A stretch of 64,000 nucleotides of DNA from JAFDXJ01 sp038257845 (GTDB lineage Bacteria; Bacteroidota; Bacteroidia; Chitinophagales; Chitinophagaceae), in contig JBBSQL010000013.1 in NCBI GenBank assembly GCA_038257845.1, positions 3,451-67,450 on the forward strand, written 5' to 3'. Below the pieces are notes generated by a model. The model searched no databases. It saw only the letters and a list, made by a program, of their open reading frames with translations, and was not told the origin of the DNA. Shown in pieces: positions 28,421-36,011 of the stretch. How positions within the stretch are numbered: position 1 is the stretch's first letter; each line of letters begins with the position of its first letter. Made by a program: the position numbers and the translations under genes.

Positions 28421-29386
28421 ATGCAAACATTCGAAGCGCTCTCCGGAATTTTTAATGAACGTTTTTCTACAACACATTTTAATCAAAGTCCTGAAACATT
28501 GTATGAACCCTGCGATTATTTCCTTTCGCTGGGCGGAAAGCGTGTGCGTCCCGTGATCTGCCTCATGGGAAATGAATTATTTGAACCCATTGGCAATGAT
28601 GCCTGGAATGCGGCGACTGCTATTGAACTCTTTCACAATTTCACATTGATACATGATGATATTATGGATGCTGCTGCATTGCGCCGCGGTAAACAAACTG
28701 TACACAATAAATACAGCCAGGAAACTGCTTTACTCGCCGGTGATGTAATGATGGTGGCTGCTTACAGATATTTAGCTAAAATAAATGCATCCCGTTTAAA
28801 ACCCATTTTACAGATATTTAATAAAACTGCTATAGAAGTTTGTGAAGGCCAGCAACTGGATATTGATTTTGAAAAAAAGGAAGCAGTTTCTTTAAATGAT
28901 TATATCAATATGATCACATTAAAAACGTCTGTCCTGCTTGCCGCCAGTATAAAAATTGGCGCGGTGCTCGGTGGTGCGAGTGAAGGAAACTGTAATCACT
29001 TATATGAATTTGGCCGAAACCTCGGCATTGCATTTCAAATACAGGATGATTACCTGGATGCTTTTGGCAACCCGGAAAAATTTGGCAAAGAACCCGGTGG
29101 AGATATTAAACAAAATAAAAAAACTGCCCTGCTCGTGTATGCATTGGAAAATGCGAATGAACAAAGTAAAAAAGAATTACAACAAATACTTCGCAGCGAA
29201 TCAGCAGATAAAGTTTCCAAAGTATTGCAATTCTTCCGGGAATGTGGTGTAGATGAATGGGCAAAAAAATTAAAACAAAAATATATGGATACGGCGCTCT
29301 TTCACCTCGAAGAAACAGCCGTGATATCTTCCCGAAAAAAAAATCTTAAAAGCCTCGCGGAGTTTTTGGTGGGAAGAGAATATTAA
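28421..29386 (+). CDS. Trans-polyprenyl diphosphate synthase
   Basis: Class 1 (E)-prenyl chain elongation enzyme of 321 residues, which adds isopentenyl diphosphate to an allylic primer. The first Asp-rich motif is DDIMD at residues 79-83 in LIHDDIMDAAALRRG, and the second is in FQIQDDYLDAFG near residue 210. GGKRVRP near residue 39 binds diphosphate. Two residues before the first Asp is Leu-Ile rather than a bulky aromatic pair, so a medium to long chain is possible, but the length cannot be set from sequence. It could feed quinone synthesis or a UbiA enzyme such as the one at the start of the window (inference). Confidence 0.9.
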   Translation: MQTFEALSGIFNERFSTTHFNQSPETLYEPCDYFLSLGGKRVRPVICLMGNELFEPIGNDAWNAATAIELFHNFTLIHDDIMDAAALRRGKQTVHNKYSQETALLAGDVMMVAAYRYLAKINASRLKPILQIFNKTAIEVCEGQQLDIDFEKKEAVSLNDYINMITLKTSVLLAASIKIGAVLGGASEGNCNHLYEFGRNLGIAFQIQDDYLDAFGNPEKFGKEPGGDIKQNKKTALLVYALENANEQSKKELQQILRSESADKVSKVLQFFRECGVDEWAKKLKQKYMDTALFHLEETAVISSRKKNLKSLAEFLVGREY

Positions 29387-29492
29387 GCTAACAACTAAAA
29401 GATAACAGGTAAAAGATGAAAACCGGAAGCAAAAATATTCAATGAAAAATGGATAAATTTTTTGTATCTTACTTTTCTACTAAAAAGTAAAA

Positions 29493-29849
29493 GTGCAAAA
29501 CTCTGAAAGACCATTGAGAAATAAAAGTTATCATTTTGCAATAAAAATTATACAATTTAGCCAGGGACTTATTTCAAAACAAAAGGAATTTGTATTAAGC
29601 AGGCAAATTTTAAAGTCGGGCACAGCCATTGGTGCACTCATTCAAGAATCAGAATTTGCTGCAAGCAAAGCAGATTTTATTAACAAACTCACTGTTTCTT
29701 TGAAAGAAGCAAATGAGACTGAATATTGGCTGATGCTTTTGTATGATACAGGTTATTGTACAAAAGAAGAATTTGAAAACCTGCTCACAGCCTGTAAAGA
29801 ACTTATAGCCATGCTTATCAGTTCTCTTAAAACACTGAAAAAAAATTGA
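29493..29849 (+). CDS. Four-helix-bundle protein of the 23S rRNA IVP/S23 family
   Basis: 118 residues, all helical, with the family pattern SGTAIGALIQESEFAASKAD followed by DFINKLTVSLKEANETEYWL. Homologues were first seen inside 23S rRNA intervening sequences; free-standing copies are common in Bacteroidota and their role is not known. The start is GTG at 29493, 15 codons before the conserved YHFAIKIIQFSQ; no ATG fits better. Flanks are AT-rich and the downstream neighbour is on the other strand. Confidence 0.8.
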   Translation: MQNSERPLRNKSYHFAIKIIQFSQGLISKQKEFVLSRQILKSGTAIGALIQESEFAASKADFINKLTVSLKEANETEYWLMLLYDTGYCTKEEFENLLTACKELIAMLISSLKTLKKN

Positions 29850-29870
29850 AACCATTTTTGCCTTTATCTG

Positions 29871-30641
29871 TTAGCTTTTAACTTTCTCTATTAAATAAGA
29901 ATTTGCCTGCGCGGTGCAGGTGACCACCAAATCATTGATGCAAACATGTTCTGGTAAAGTAGTGCAGTAATAACAAATCTCTGCGATATCATTCGGATGC
30001 AGTGGTTCATATCCTTCATAAATGGACTTTGCTTTTTCTTCATCACCTTTAAAACGCACGATTGAAAATTCTGTTTCCGCAGCCCCGGGATGCAGTGCAG
30101 TCACTTTTATATGATGCGATAATAAATCAATTCGCTGTGCTTTGCTGATCGCTTCAACTGCATGCTTTGTGGCACAGTACATATTTCCATTTGGATAAAC
30201 TTCCTTGGATGCTGTAGAGCCGATATTGATGATATGCCCTTTTTTATTTTTTATCATAAAAGGTAAAACCGCGCGGCTTACATTCAGCAAACCTTTGACA
30301 TTTGTATCCAGCATAATATCCCAATCTTCCATGGATGCTGTGTCAAAAGATTCACGGCCAAGTGCCAGGCCTGCATTATTTACCAGGACATCTATGTTTT
30401 GCCATTCTGAAGGCAAATTTTTTATGGCTTTGAAAACATCCTCCCGGTTGCGCACATCAAAAACCAGTGGCAATATTTTTACACCAAAAGTTGATTGCAG
30501 ATTTTCTGCAAGGGCTTTTAATTTTTCTGCACGCCTGCCTGTAATAATGCAATCTGTTTTTTGTGATGCAAATTTTTCCGCGATAGCTTTTCCAAAACCG
30601 GAAGTAGCGCCTGTTATAAAAACGATCTTTCTTTTTTCCAT
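29871..30641 (-). CDS. Short-chain dehydrogenase/reductase (YdfG-like)
   Basis: Classical SDR of 256 residues with an NADP-binding TGATSGFGKAI (residues 10-20), the NNAG motif (88-91), and catalytic Ser142, Tyr155 and Lys159 in MYCATKH. The basic residues after the second strand (GRR, 35-37) favour NADP. The closest well-known relatives are YdfG-type 3-hydroxy acid/serine dehydrogenases. It is transcribed with the same orientation as the CHU_C surface protein gene upstream, 33 bases apart. Confidence 0.9.
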   Translation of the reverse strand: MEKRKIVFITGATSGFGKAIAEKFASQKTDCIITGRRAEKLKALAENLQSTFGVKILPLVFDVRNREDVFKAIKNLPSEWQNIDVLVNNAGLALGRESFDTASMEDWDIMLDTNVKGLLNVSRAVLPFMIKNKKGHIINIGSTASKEVYPNGNMYCATKHAVEAISKAQRIDLLSHHIKVTALHPGAAETEFSIVRFKGDEEKAKSIYEGYEPLHPNDIAEICYYCTTLPEHVCINDLVVTCTAQANSYLIEKVKS

Positions 30642-30674
30642 ACTGTTTTTGCAAAAATAATTCCTATGAAACTT

Positions 30675-33323
30675 TTACCTGATCAATACAATGGTACCTT
30701 TTTTATCTACCGTTTTTCCTAAATAATCTACTCCTTCGGCCTGGTAAACAAACGTACCACTACCCTGCTTCTCACCTTTAAATGTGCCATCCCAGCCTTT
30801 ACCAATTTCATTAGTACTAAAGATCAATTGTCCGTAGCGATTGAAGATGCGGAAAAATTTAAATTCTTTCATGCCTACTAAAATCGGTTTGATATTATCA
30901 TTCAAGCCATCGCCATTGGGCGTAAAGGCGCTTGGGACAAATATATCCGGCATAGTTTTGAAAACGATCACCAGTATATCATCATACCCCACACAACCTT
31001 CCGGCGTTTCAGCTTTAACAACATACCTGATGGAATCAATGGTGGATGGCAAAGTTGCAATTGGATTGGGAATTTGAGGATTACTCAAACCGGTTACCGG
31101 GCTCCAGGTAAAATTGGTTGCACCATTTGCAGTTGCATTTAATTGCAAAGGTTGCGTTGCAACGATCATTGTATCATTACCGGCAAAAGTATATACCGGT
31201 GGCGTTACGCGAACAACTATCGTATCTGTTACCGGTTTTGGACAACCCAATGTATCGGTTACGGTAAGAAAATATTGAGTGGTGTTTTGCGGCCCTGCAG
31301 TTGGATTCAGGGTATTTGAATTTAATAATGTATTTGTTGGTGTCCAGGTAAATGCTGATGCCGTAATATTTGCATGCAGCACAACGGTTTTTCCAAAACA
31401 AATAGCGGTATCCAGGCCTGCATCAACCGCGGGATAAGGAACAACGCGCACGAAAATATCATCTTTAGTAAAACACTTGCCCACACTGGATGTGAGGGTA
31501 TAATTTGTATTAACCAATGGTGTCGCAATAGGATTTAAAATATTCGGATTATCAAGGCCTGTGACGGGCGACCAGCTAAACGTTAAGCCATTCGTTTGCG
31601 GATTTAATTGAATGCCATCCGTTAAACAAATAGTGGTGTCACTGCCTGCATTTAGCGATACAAAATCAATAACACTCACCTTTATCGAGTCTGAATTTTT
31701 ACAACCTTTATCATCAATAGATAAAGCATAAGTTGTTGTTTGCAAGGGATAAACAATTGGGTTTGCAATACTCGTATTGTTGATATTATAATTTGGTGTC
31801 CAGGTAAAAGTCGCGCCCACGTTGCCTGAGCTTGATTGCAGTCTCACTGAATCTTTTGCACAGATCAATGTATCATGAAATGGTACCGTTAAAGATGGCA
31901 AATCATTGATGACCACATCTTTCATAATGGTAGCTGCGCAGCCTTTACTATTGGTAACGGTAAGTTGCACCTGCACCGTTCCCGGCTTAGGATATGGGTA
32001 TGTCGGATTTTGTGAATGTGATGTATCCGCCAGCGTGGACAAATCCCCAAAATCCCAGCGCCAGCTATCAATTACTCCATATTTTGTAGTCGTTAAATCC
32101 TTAAACTGGTAAGGATTCAACACACAACTGCCAGAAGCACTGAAGTCTGGAAAAAAGCCAGGATAAACCAATGCAAGTGTGATTGTTGAATCTGTACATT
32201 GTTCGCCTTTGTTGATCACTAATTTCACAGTGTATTGGCCGGTATCCGTATAAGTATGTGTGGCAACTGGAGCCGTTGACGTATTATTGGTTGAAGTAGG
32301 GTCACCAAAATCCCATAAGTAAGTATGTATGCCGGAAGAAGTGGATTCATTTTGGAAAGTGAGTGTGAAGCCATCGCAGGAAAGATAAGATGGTTTTAAA
32401 TCCGCGGCGGCAAAATCACAGTTACCAATGGTAAGTATAAAATCTTTTCGATGCACATTTAATACAATTCCATTCCGCCATTCAGTGGCTGCTACATTCA
32501 CTACATATTTGCCGGGCACCGCCGGTGCATCTCCACTGATCGTTCCCGTTTTAGGATCAATATAAACATCTGCGCCAAGGGGAAATCCACCGGAATAAGG
32601 CGCTAAATAAGGAAGCCTGATCAAACTTAAAAATTGGGTGGGCGCTGGATTTGGATCAGCATTACTTCCGCCATCATAGGCCGGCAAAAATGAATAGGAA
32701 AGTGAATCACCATCTGCGTCATTGGCACTGAAATCCAGTACGAAATGTTTACCGGCACATACGATGCCCGTATCTTTTACAACAAATTGAGGGCAATTGT
32801 CAAATCCCGTCGGCATCATTATCTTACCCGGAATATTCGTAATAAAAGTTCCACCAACAGCCCTTGTTCCAACCGGATCATCATCAATATTCGTCATTTC
32901 CTGGCGGCTATATCTTACCCAGGATAAAATAAATCCTTCCGGGTTGTTATTGGGAAGATCAATGAAATTGCTGTATGTACCTACCTGGTAGCAAACATTT
33001 ACATTCCCGATGAGACAAGGGATCGCGCCTTGTGTATTTTGAATCACCGGTGGGTTGCCACTCCATTGCTGGTTTAAAACTACGGTTGTATAAAGTTGTG
33101 AATTGGCATTGTAATAGATACCAATATTCACCAATTCTCCGTTCAATGATGCGCCATTGGAAGTACACTCCCGGAAAAGGCGCATGGTTATTTTATATTT
33201 ATTGGTATTGGGTTGTGTGCCTGGGCCAATGTATTGGTAAAATAATTCGCCACCTGATATATGCGTGGCAAAAGATTGTATAGAAAAAAATAAAAAGGTG
33301 GCGATGTACAGAATTTTTTTCAT
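30675..33323 (-). CDS. Secreted PKD-repeat protein with gliding-motility (CHU_C) C-terminal domain
   Basis: About 882 residues. Signal peptide MKKILYIATFLFFSIQSFA, an N-terminal domain beginning THISGGELFYQYIG, at least two PKD domains (YLWDFGDPTSTNN and WRWDFGDLSTLAD), several shorter repeats each with TFTWTPNYNINNTSIANP-like or FSWSPVTGLDNPNILNP-like units, and a CHU_C end (FVPSAFTPNGDGLND, YGQLIFST, GWDGTFKG, VYQAEGVDYLG). The CHU_C domain is the type B signal for the Bacteroidota type IX secretion system, so the protein is expected at or beyond the cell surface, perhaps as an adhesin. An in-frame upstream extension lacks a signal peptide, so the Met at 33323 is preferred. Confidence 0.9.
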   Translation of the reverse strand: MKKILYIATFLFFSIQSFATHISGGELFYQYIGPGTQPNTNKYKITMRLFRECTSNGASLNGELVNIGIYYNANSQLYTTVVLNQQWSGNPPVIQNTQGAIPCLIGNVNVCYQVGTYSNFIDLPNNNPEGFILSWVRYSRQEMTNIDDDPVGTRAVGGTFITNIPGKIMMPTGFDNCPQFVVKDTGIVCAGKHFVLDFSANDADGDSLSYSFLPAYDGGSNADPNPAPTQFLSLIRLPYLAPYSGGFPLGADVYIDPKTGTISGDAPAVPGKYVVNVAATEWRNGIVLNVHRKDFILTIGNCDFAAADLKPSYLSCDGFTLTFQNESTSSGIHTYLWDFGDPTSTNNTSTAPVATHTYTDTGQYTVKLVINKGEQCTDSTITLALVYPGFFPDFSASGSCVLNPYQFKDLTTTKYGVIDSWRWDFGDLSTLADTSHSQNPTYPYPKPGTVQVQLTVTNSKGCAATIMKDVVINDLPSLTVPFHDTLICAKDSVRLQSSSGNVGATFTWTPNYNINNTSIANPIVYPLQTTTYALSIDDKGCKNSDSIKVSVIDFVSLNAGSDTTICLTDGIQLNPQTNGLTFSWSPVTGLDNPNILNPIATPLVNTNYTLTSSVGKCFTKDDIFVRVVPYPAVDAGLDTAICFGKTVVLHANITASAFTWTPTNTLLNSNTLNPTAGPQNTTQYFLTVTDTLGCPKPVTDTIVVRVTPPVYTFAGNDTMIVATQPLQLNATANGATNFTWSPVTGLSNPQIPNPIATLPSTIDSIRYVVKAETPEGCVGYDDILVIVFKTMPDIFVPSAFTPNGDGLNDNIKPILVGMKEFKFFRIFNRYGQLIFSTNEIGKGWDGTFKGEKQGSGTFVYQAEGVDYLGKTVDKKGTIVLIR

Positions 33324-33351
33324 GTATTCATTCAGTTTTTTCTGGCAGTAT

Positions 33352-34155
33352 TTATTTTCCAACACTTTCAATAAAATCAAGCATAAAATTAGTTAATTTT
33401 CCCGGCGCTTCGAACATGCTTTTATGCCCTGTATTTTCCAAAATGTGAATATAGGAAATATCCGGCATGTGCATTTGTTTTAATAGATCTTCCAAAGGTG
33501 CTGCGGTATCTTCCGTGCCACAAACAAATAAAACCGGTACACTGCTTTTTTGGAGGACGGCCGTATTATCAGGCCTTTGCATCATGGCCGTATAATACTG
33601 AACAAGCGTTTCTTTTTTAAAACTTTTTGCATTCTCCACGAATGTTTCCACCAGTTCCCTGTTTGTTTGCCTGAATGCATCTGCAAAAAGTGGTGGCAAA
33701 ATTTGTCGCAAAAATTCGTGTGGGCCATACCTTTCAATCATACGAATACTCTTTAATCTTCTCTCCTGTTGCTGCTCTGTATCTGCAAATGCAGTGGAAT
33801 TGATTAACCCAAAACCCACTAAACTTTCCGGGTATTTTTTTGCAAATGCCAATGTGATATAGCCACCCATGCTATGCCCGAGCATTATGCATTTGTCAAT
33901 TTTTTCAAAGACTAAAAGTGCATGTATAATGTCCGCATAATCTTCAATGGATGCTTCACTATTTATATACATATCAGAATGCCCGCTGCCCGGGAGATCC
34001 GGGCATATAAGCAAACATTTTTTCTCCAAAACTTCCCTGCATTTATCCCAGATACGACTGTCTTCACCAAAGCCATGCAACAAAATCACAGGAAGTCCAT
34101 TTCCGGTTTTATGGTAAAATATTTCTGTATTATTATTAAAAATAAGTTTCTGCAT
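33352..34155 (-). CDS. Alpha/beta-fold hydrolase
   Basis: 267-residue hydrolase with oxyanion-hole motif LLHGFGEDSRIW, nucleophile elbow LGHSMGGY (Ser95), acid in CGTEDTAAP and catalytic His in ENTGHKSMFEAPG. No signal peptide. The substrate is not predictable; esterase and lactonase/haloperoxidase-like folds all share these motifs. The ATG at 34155 is preferred to a GTG nine codons upstream because it begins the conserved strand MQKLIFNNNTEIFYHK. It overlaps the end of the DUF4105 gene by 20 bases, so the two are co-transcribed. Confidence 0.88.
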   Translation of the reverse strand: MQKLIFNNNTEIFYHKTGNGLPVILLHGFGEDSRIWDKCREVLEKKCLLICPDLPGSGHSDMYINSEASIEDYADIIHALLVFEKIDKCIMLGHSMGGYITLAFAKKYPESLVGFGLINSTAFADTEQQQERRLKSIRMIERYGPHEFLRQILPPLFADAFRQTNRELVETFVENAKSFKKETLVQYYTAMMQRPDNTAVLQKSSVPVLFVCGTEDTAAPLEDLLKQMHMPDISYIHILENTGHKSMFEAPGKLTNFMLDFIESVGK

Positions 34156-35341
34156 TATACTCTTTTGGAATTTTTTTTCCACCCAGTTTATAACTCCGGA
34201 ACATCATCAATAATACCACTGGTATTAATGCAATATTTAAATCCTGCGGAAGGAAAAACCAGGTCGCCAGTAAGATTGCATAAATGAATGAAACTACGAG
34301 AAAATACGGCCTGGTCCATTTATGATGCCTCCAAACGAAAAAAGCAAACAGAAAATTTGTGGGCAATGCCCAGGCAATATTGAAATTATTTGCGGTGGAT
34401 GAATGTTCTGTAAAAAACCACATAAACACAATCAGGATACCAGTCAATCCCGTGATATAAAAAAAGAAGGAGTCAGCAAATTTTGTAATGGTAATGGCCC
34501 ATCTAATTGGTATAAGAGAAATGACAAATAAGATTACGCAAACAACTGATGTAGCCATTAACGGCGCATACATCCAGGTTAAGCAATCACAAGGCTTTCC
34601 CTGGTAAATTATATCTTCTCTGTCCGCAATTGGCGTTCCATCTGCCATTGTCAAATCAAGGCCCTGCATCAAATAATCCGGCAAAAACATTGCCGAATGA
34701 TTATTGGGTTTTTTGTCCGTGGGACTTCCCAATAAAATATCAATTCCCAGTTTACTCCAGGGCTTTGCACCTTCATCCAGGTATTCATGAATCATATCTC
34801 GAAAGGAAATTTCCGGCAAAGTAAGCGAGTCTGTGATTTCCATATTGGGGATATGCGCATATATCATATCGCGGATTCGCGTGGTGCAATTATCCTTCAA
34901 AAAATCATATTGATAAAAACGATTTTGCGGCAGCACATTAACTGCTAAAGCGCTGAGAATAGAATCTTTTTGAGAGCAATCTAAAATCAATACTTGCTCC
35001 CAAACCGTGCGCTGGTCTACTTTATATTCCTGCATGAAATCATTAAAAGGATCTACACTCACAAAATAATTCAGGTTGCCTTTCATAAATTTCCAATAAA
35101 AATCAGGCTCATCAAAATCAAAAGTGCCCCAACCATATACAATATCAGAATGTTTCAAACTATCCTGCACACGGATGGCGCTATGGCCAAAAATGGAATA
35201 TAATTCCTGGCCCGGTTCTACGGTTAACACACTGATACGCACATGGCAATTCGTGGCCGAATCTGTTGACTGCGCTGACACATGCAGGGCATATAATAAA
35301 AGCAGTGTTGACAGGAACAAACAATGAAAAATCTTTTTCAT
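34136..35341 (-). CDS. DUF4105 domain membrane protein
   Basis: 401 residues: signal peptide (MKKIFHCLFLSTLLLLYALHVSA), an extracytoplasmic DUF4105 domain with SIFGHSAIRVQD, YGWGTFDFDEPDFYWKFM and DNCTTRIRDMI (the His/Asp/Cys-bearing blocks), and four or five membrane helices in the last 150 residues. The function of DUF4105 is not established; the conserved GHSAIRV and NCTTR blocks look enzymatic, resembling papain-like peptidase/amidase motifs (inference). It forms an operon with the alpha/beta hydrolase downstream. A repeat-rich spacer lies upstream. Confidence 0.85.
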   Translation of the reverse strand: MKKIFHCLFLSTLLLLYALHVSAQSTDSATNCHVRISVLTVEPGQELYSIFGHSAIRVQDSLKHSDIVYGWGTFDFDEPDFYWKFMKGNLNYFVSVDPFNDFMQEYKVDQRTVWEQVLILDCSQKDSILSALAVNVLPQNRFYQYDFLKDNCTTRIRDMIYAHIPNMEITDSLTLPEISFRDMIHEYLDEGAKPWSKLGIDILLGSPTDKKPNNHSAMFLPDYLMQGLDLTMADGTPIADREDIIYQGKPCDCLTWMYAPLMATSVVCVILFVISLIPIRWAITITKFADSFFFYITGLTGILIVFMWFFTEHSSTANNFNIAWALPTNFLFAFFVWRHHKWTRPYFLVVSFIYAILLATWFFLPQDLNIALIPVVLLMMFRSYKLGGKKIPKEYNAETYF

Positions 35342-35440
35342 AAAAACAGAAAAATATGGGTTGAAATTCGCAAGCGCAAGGTACAGGAAAGGTAGAATGA
35401 AGAAAAGTTTTTAGAAAAAAATTTTCCGAAATGAAAATAT

Positions 35441-35528
35441 ATTGCTGGTCAGCGACCAGCAATGGCAGGAGAAAAATTTTTTTCGACTGGAACATATTTT
35501 GCTGGTCAGCGACCAGCAAAGGCGGGAG
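35441..35528. repeat. Two adjacent TGGTCAGCGACCA palindromes
   Basis: TTGCTGGTCAGCGACCAGCA is found at 35442 and again from 35499, each followed by a similar tail (ATGGCAGGAG / AAGGCGGGAG). They belong with the TTGGTCAGGCGACCAA palindromes at 13841 and 59906, which share a comparable tail (GCGGAGTGA / GCAGAGTGA). The conserved tail on one side gives the elements a direction, as in REP sequences. Confidence 0.65.
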
Positions 35529-35530
35529 CG

Positions 35531-36010
35531 CTGTTGTTGGCGTCCGCGCCAATAACTTAGCACAAAGCGTTCCTCCGGAACGCATATTATCATATGAGAA
35601 TTCTTACTACCCACAAGATGTTCCTCCGGAACATTACATACATAAAGTCAATCAAAGTTGATTTCTACTTCAACCACTTAGCACAAAGCGTTTCTCCGGA
35701 ACGCATATTACCATTTGATAATTTTTTACCCATAAGAAGTTCCTCCGGAACATTTCACGGATGAAGTCTATCAAAGTGGTTTTCTACTTCTATCTTTTAA
35801 TGCTTAATTAAAACCCCGGAATAAACTTTTGTGGACTGTTGATTTTGATAAACGGTTTCGAGCTGTTGTTGGCGTCCCCGCCAATAACTTAGCACAAAGC
35901 GTTCCGCCGGAACGCGGATATTAAAATCACCTAATTATTATTACCCACAAGATGTTCCTCCGGAACATTTCACTGATGATATCAATTAAAGCAGCTTTCT
36001 TCTTCTACTT
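35531..36010. repeat. Three-unit imperfect direct repeat array
   Basis: Repeated blocks are: a TTGGCGTCCCCGCCAA-type hairpin followed by AACTTAGCACAAAGCGTTCC (from 35537 and 35869, with the second unit lacking the hairpin at 35676), then TCCGGAACGC, then GATGTTCCTCCGGAACATT about 50 bases on. The blocks TTCCTCCGGAA are themselves palindromic. Unit 2 ends with a degenerate copy of the last codons of the adjacent hydrolase gene (35798-35861), which shows that the array grew by duplication of its own flank. No coding potential. Confidence 0.7.
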
Positions 36011-36011
36011 T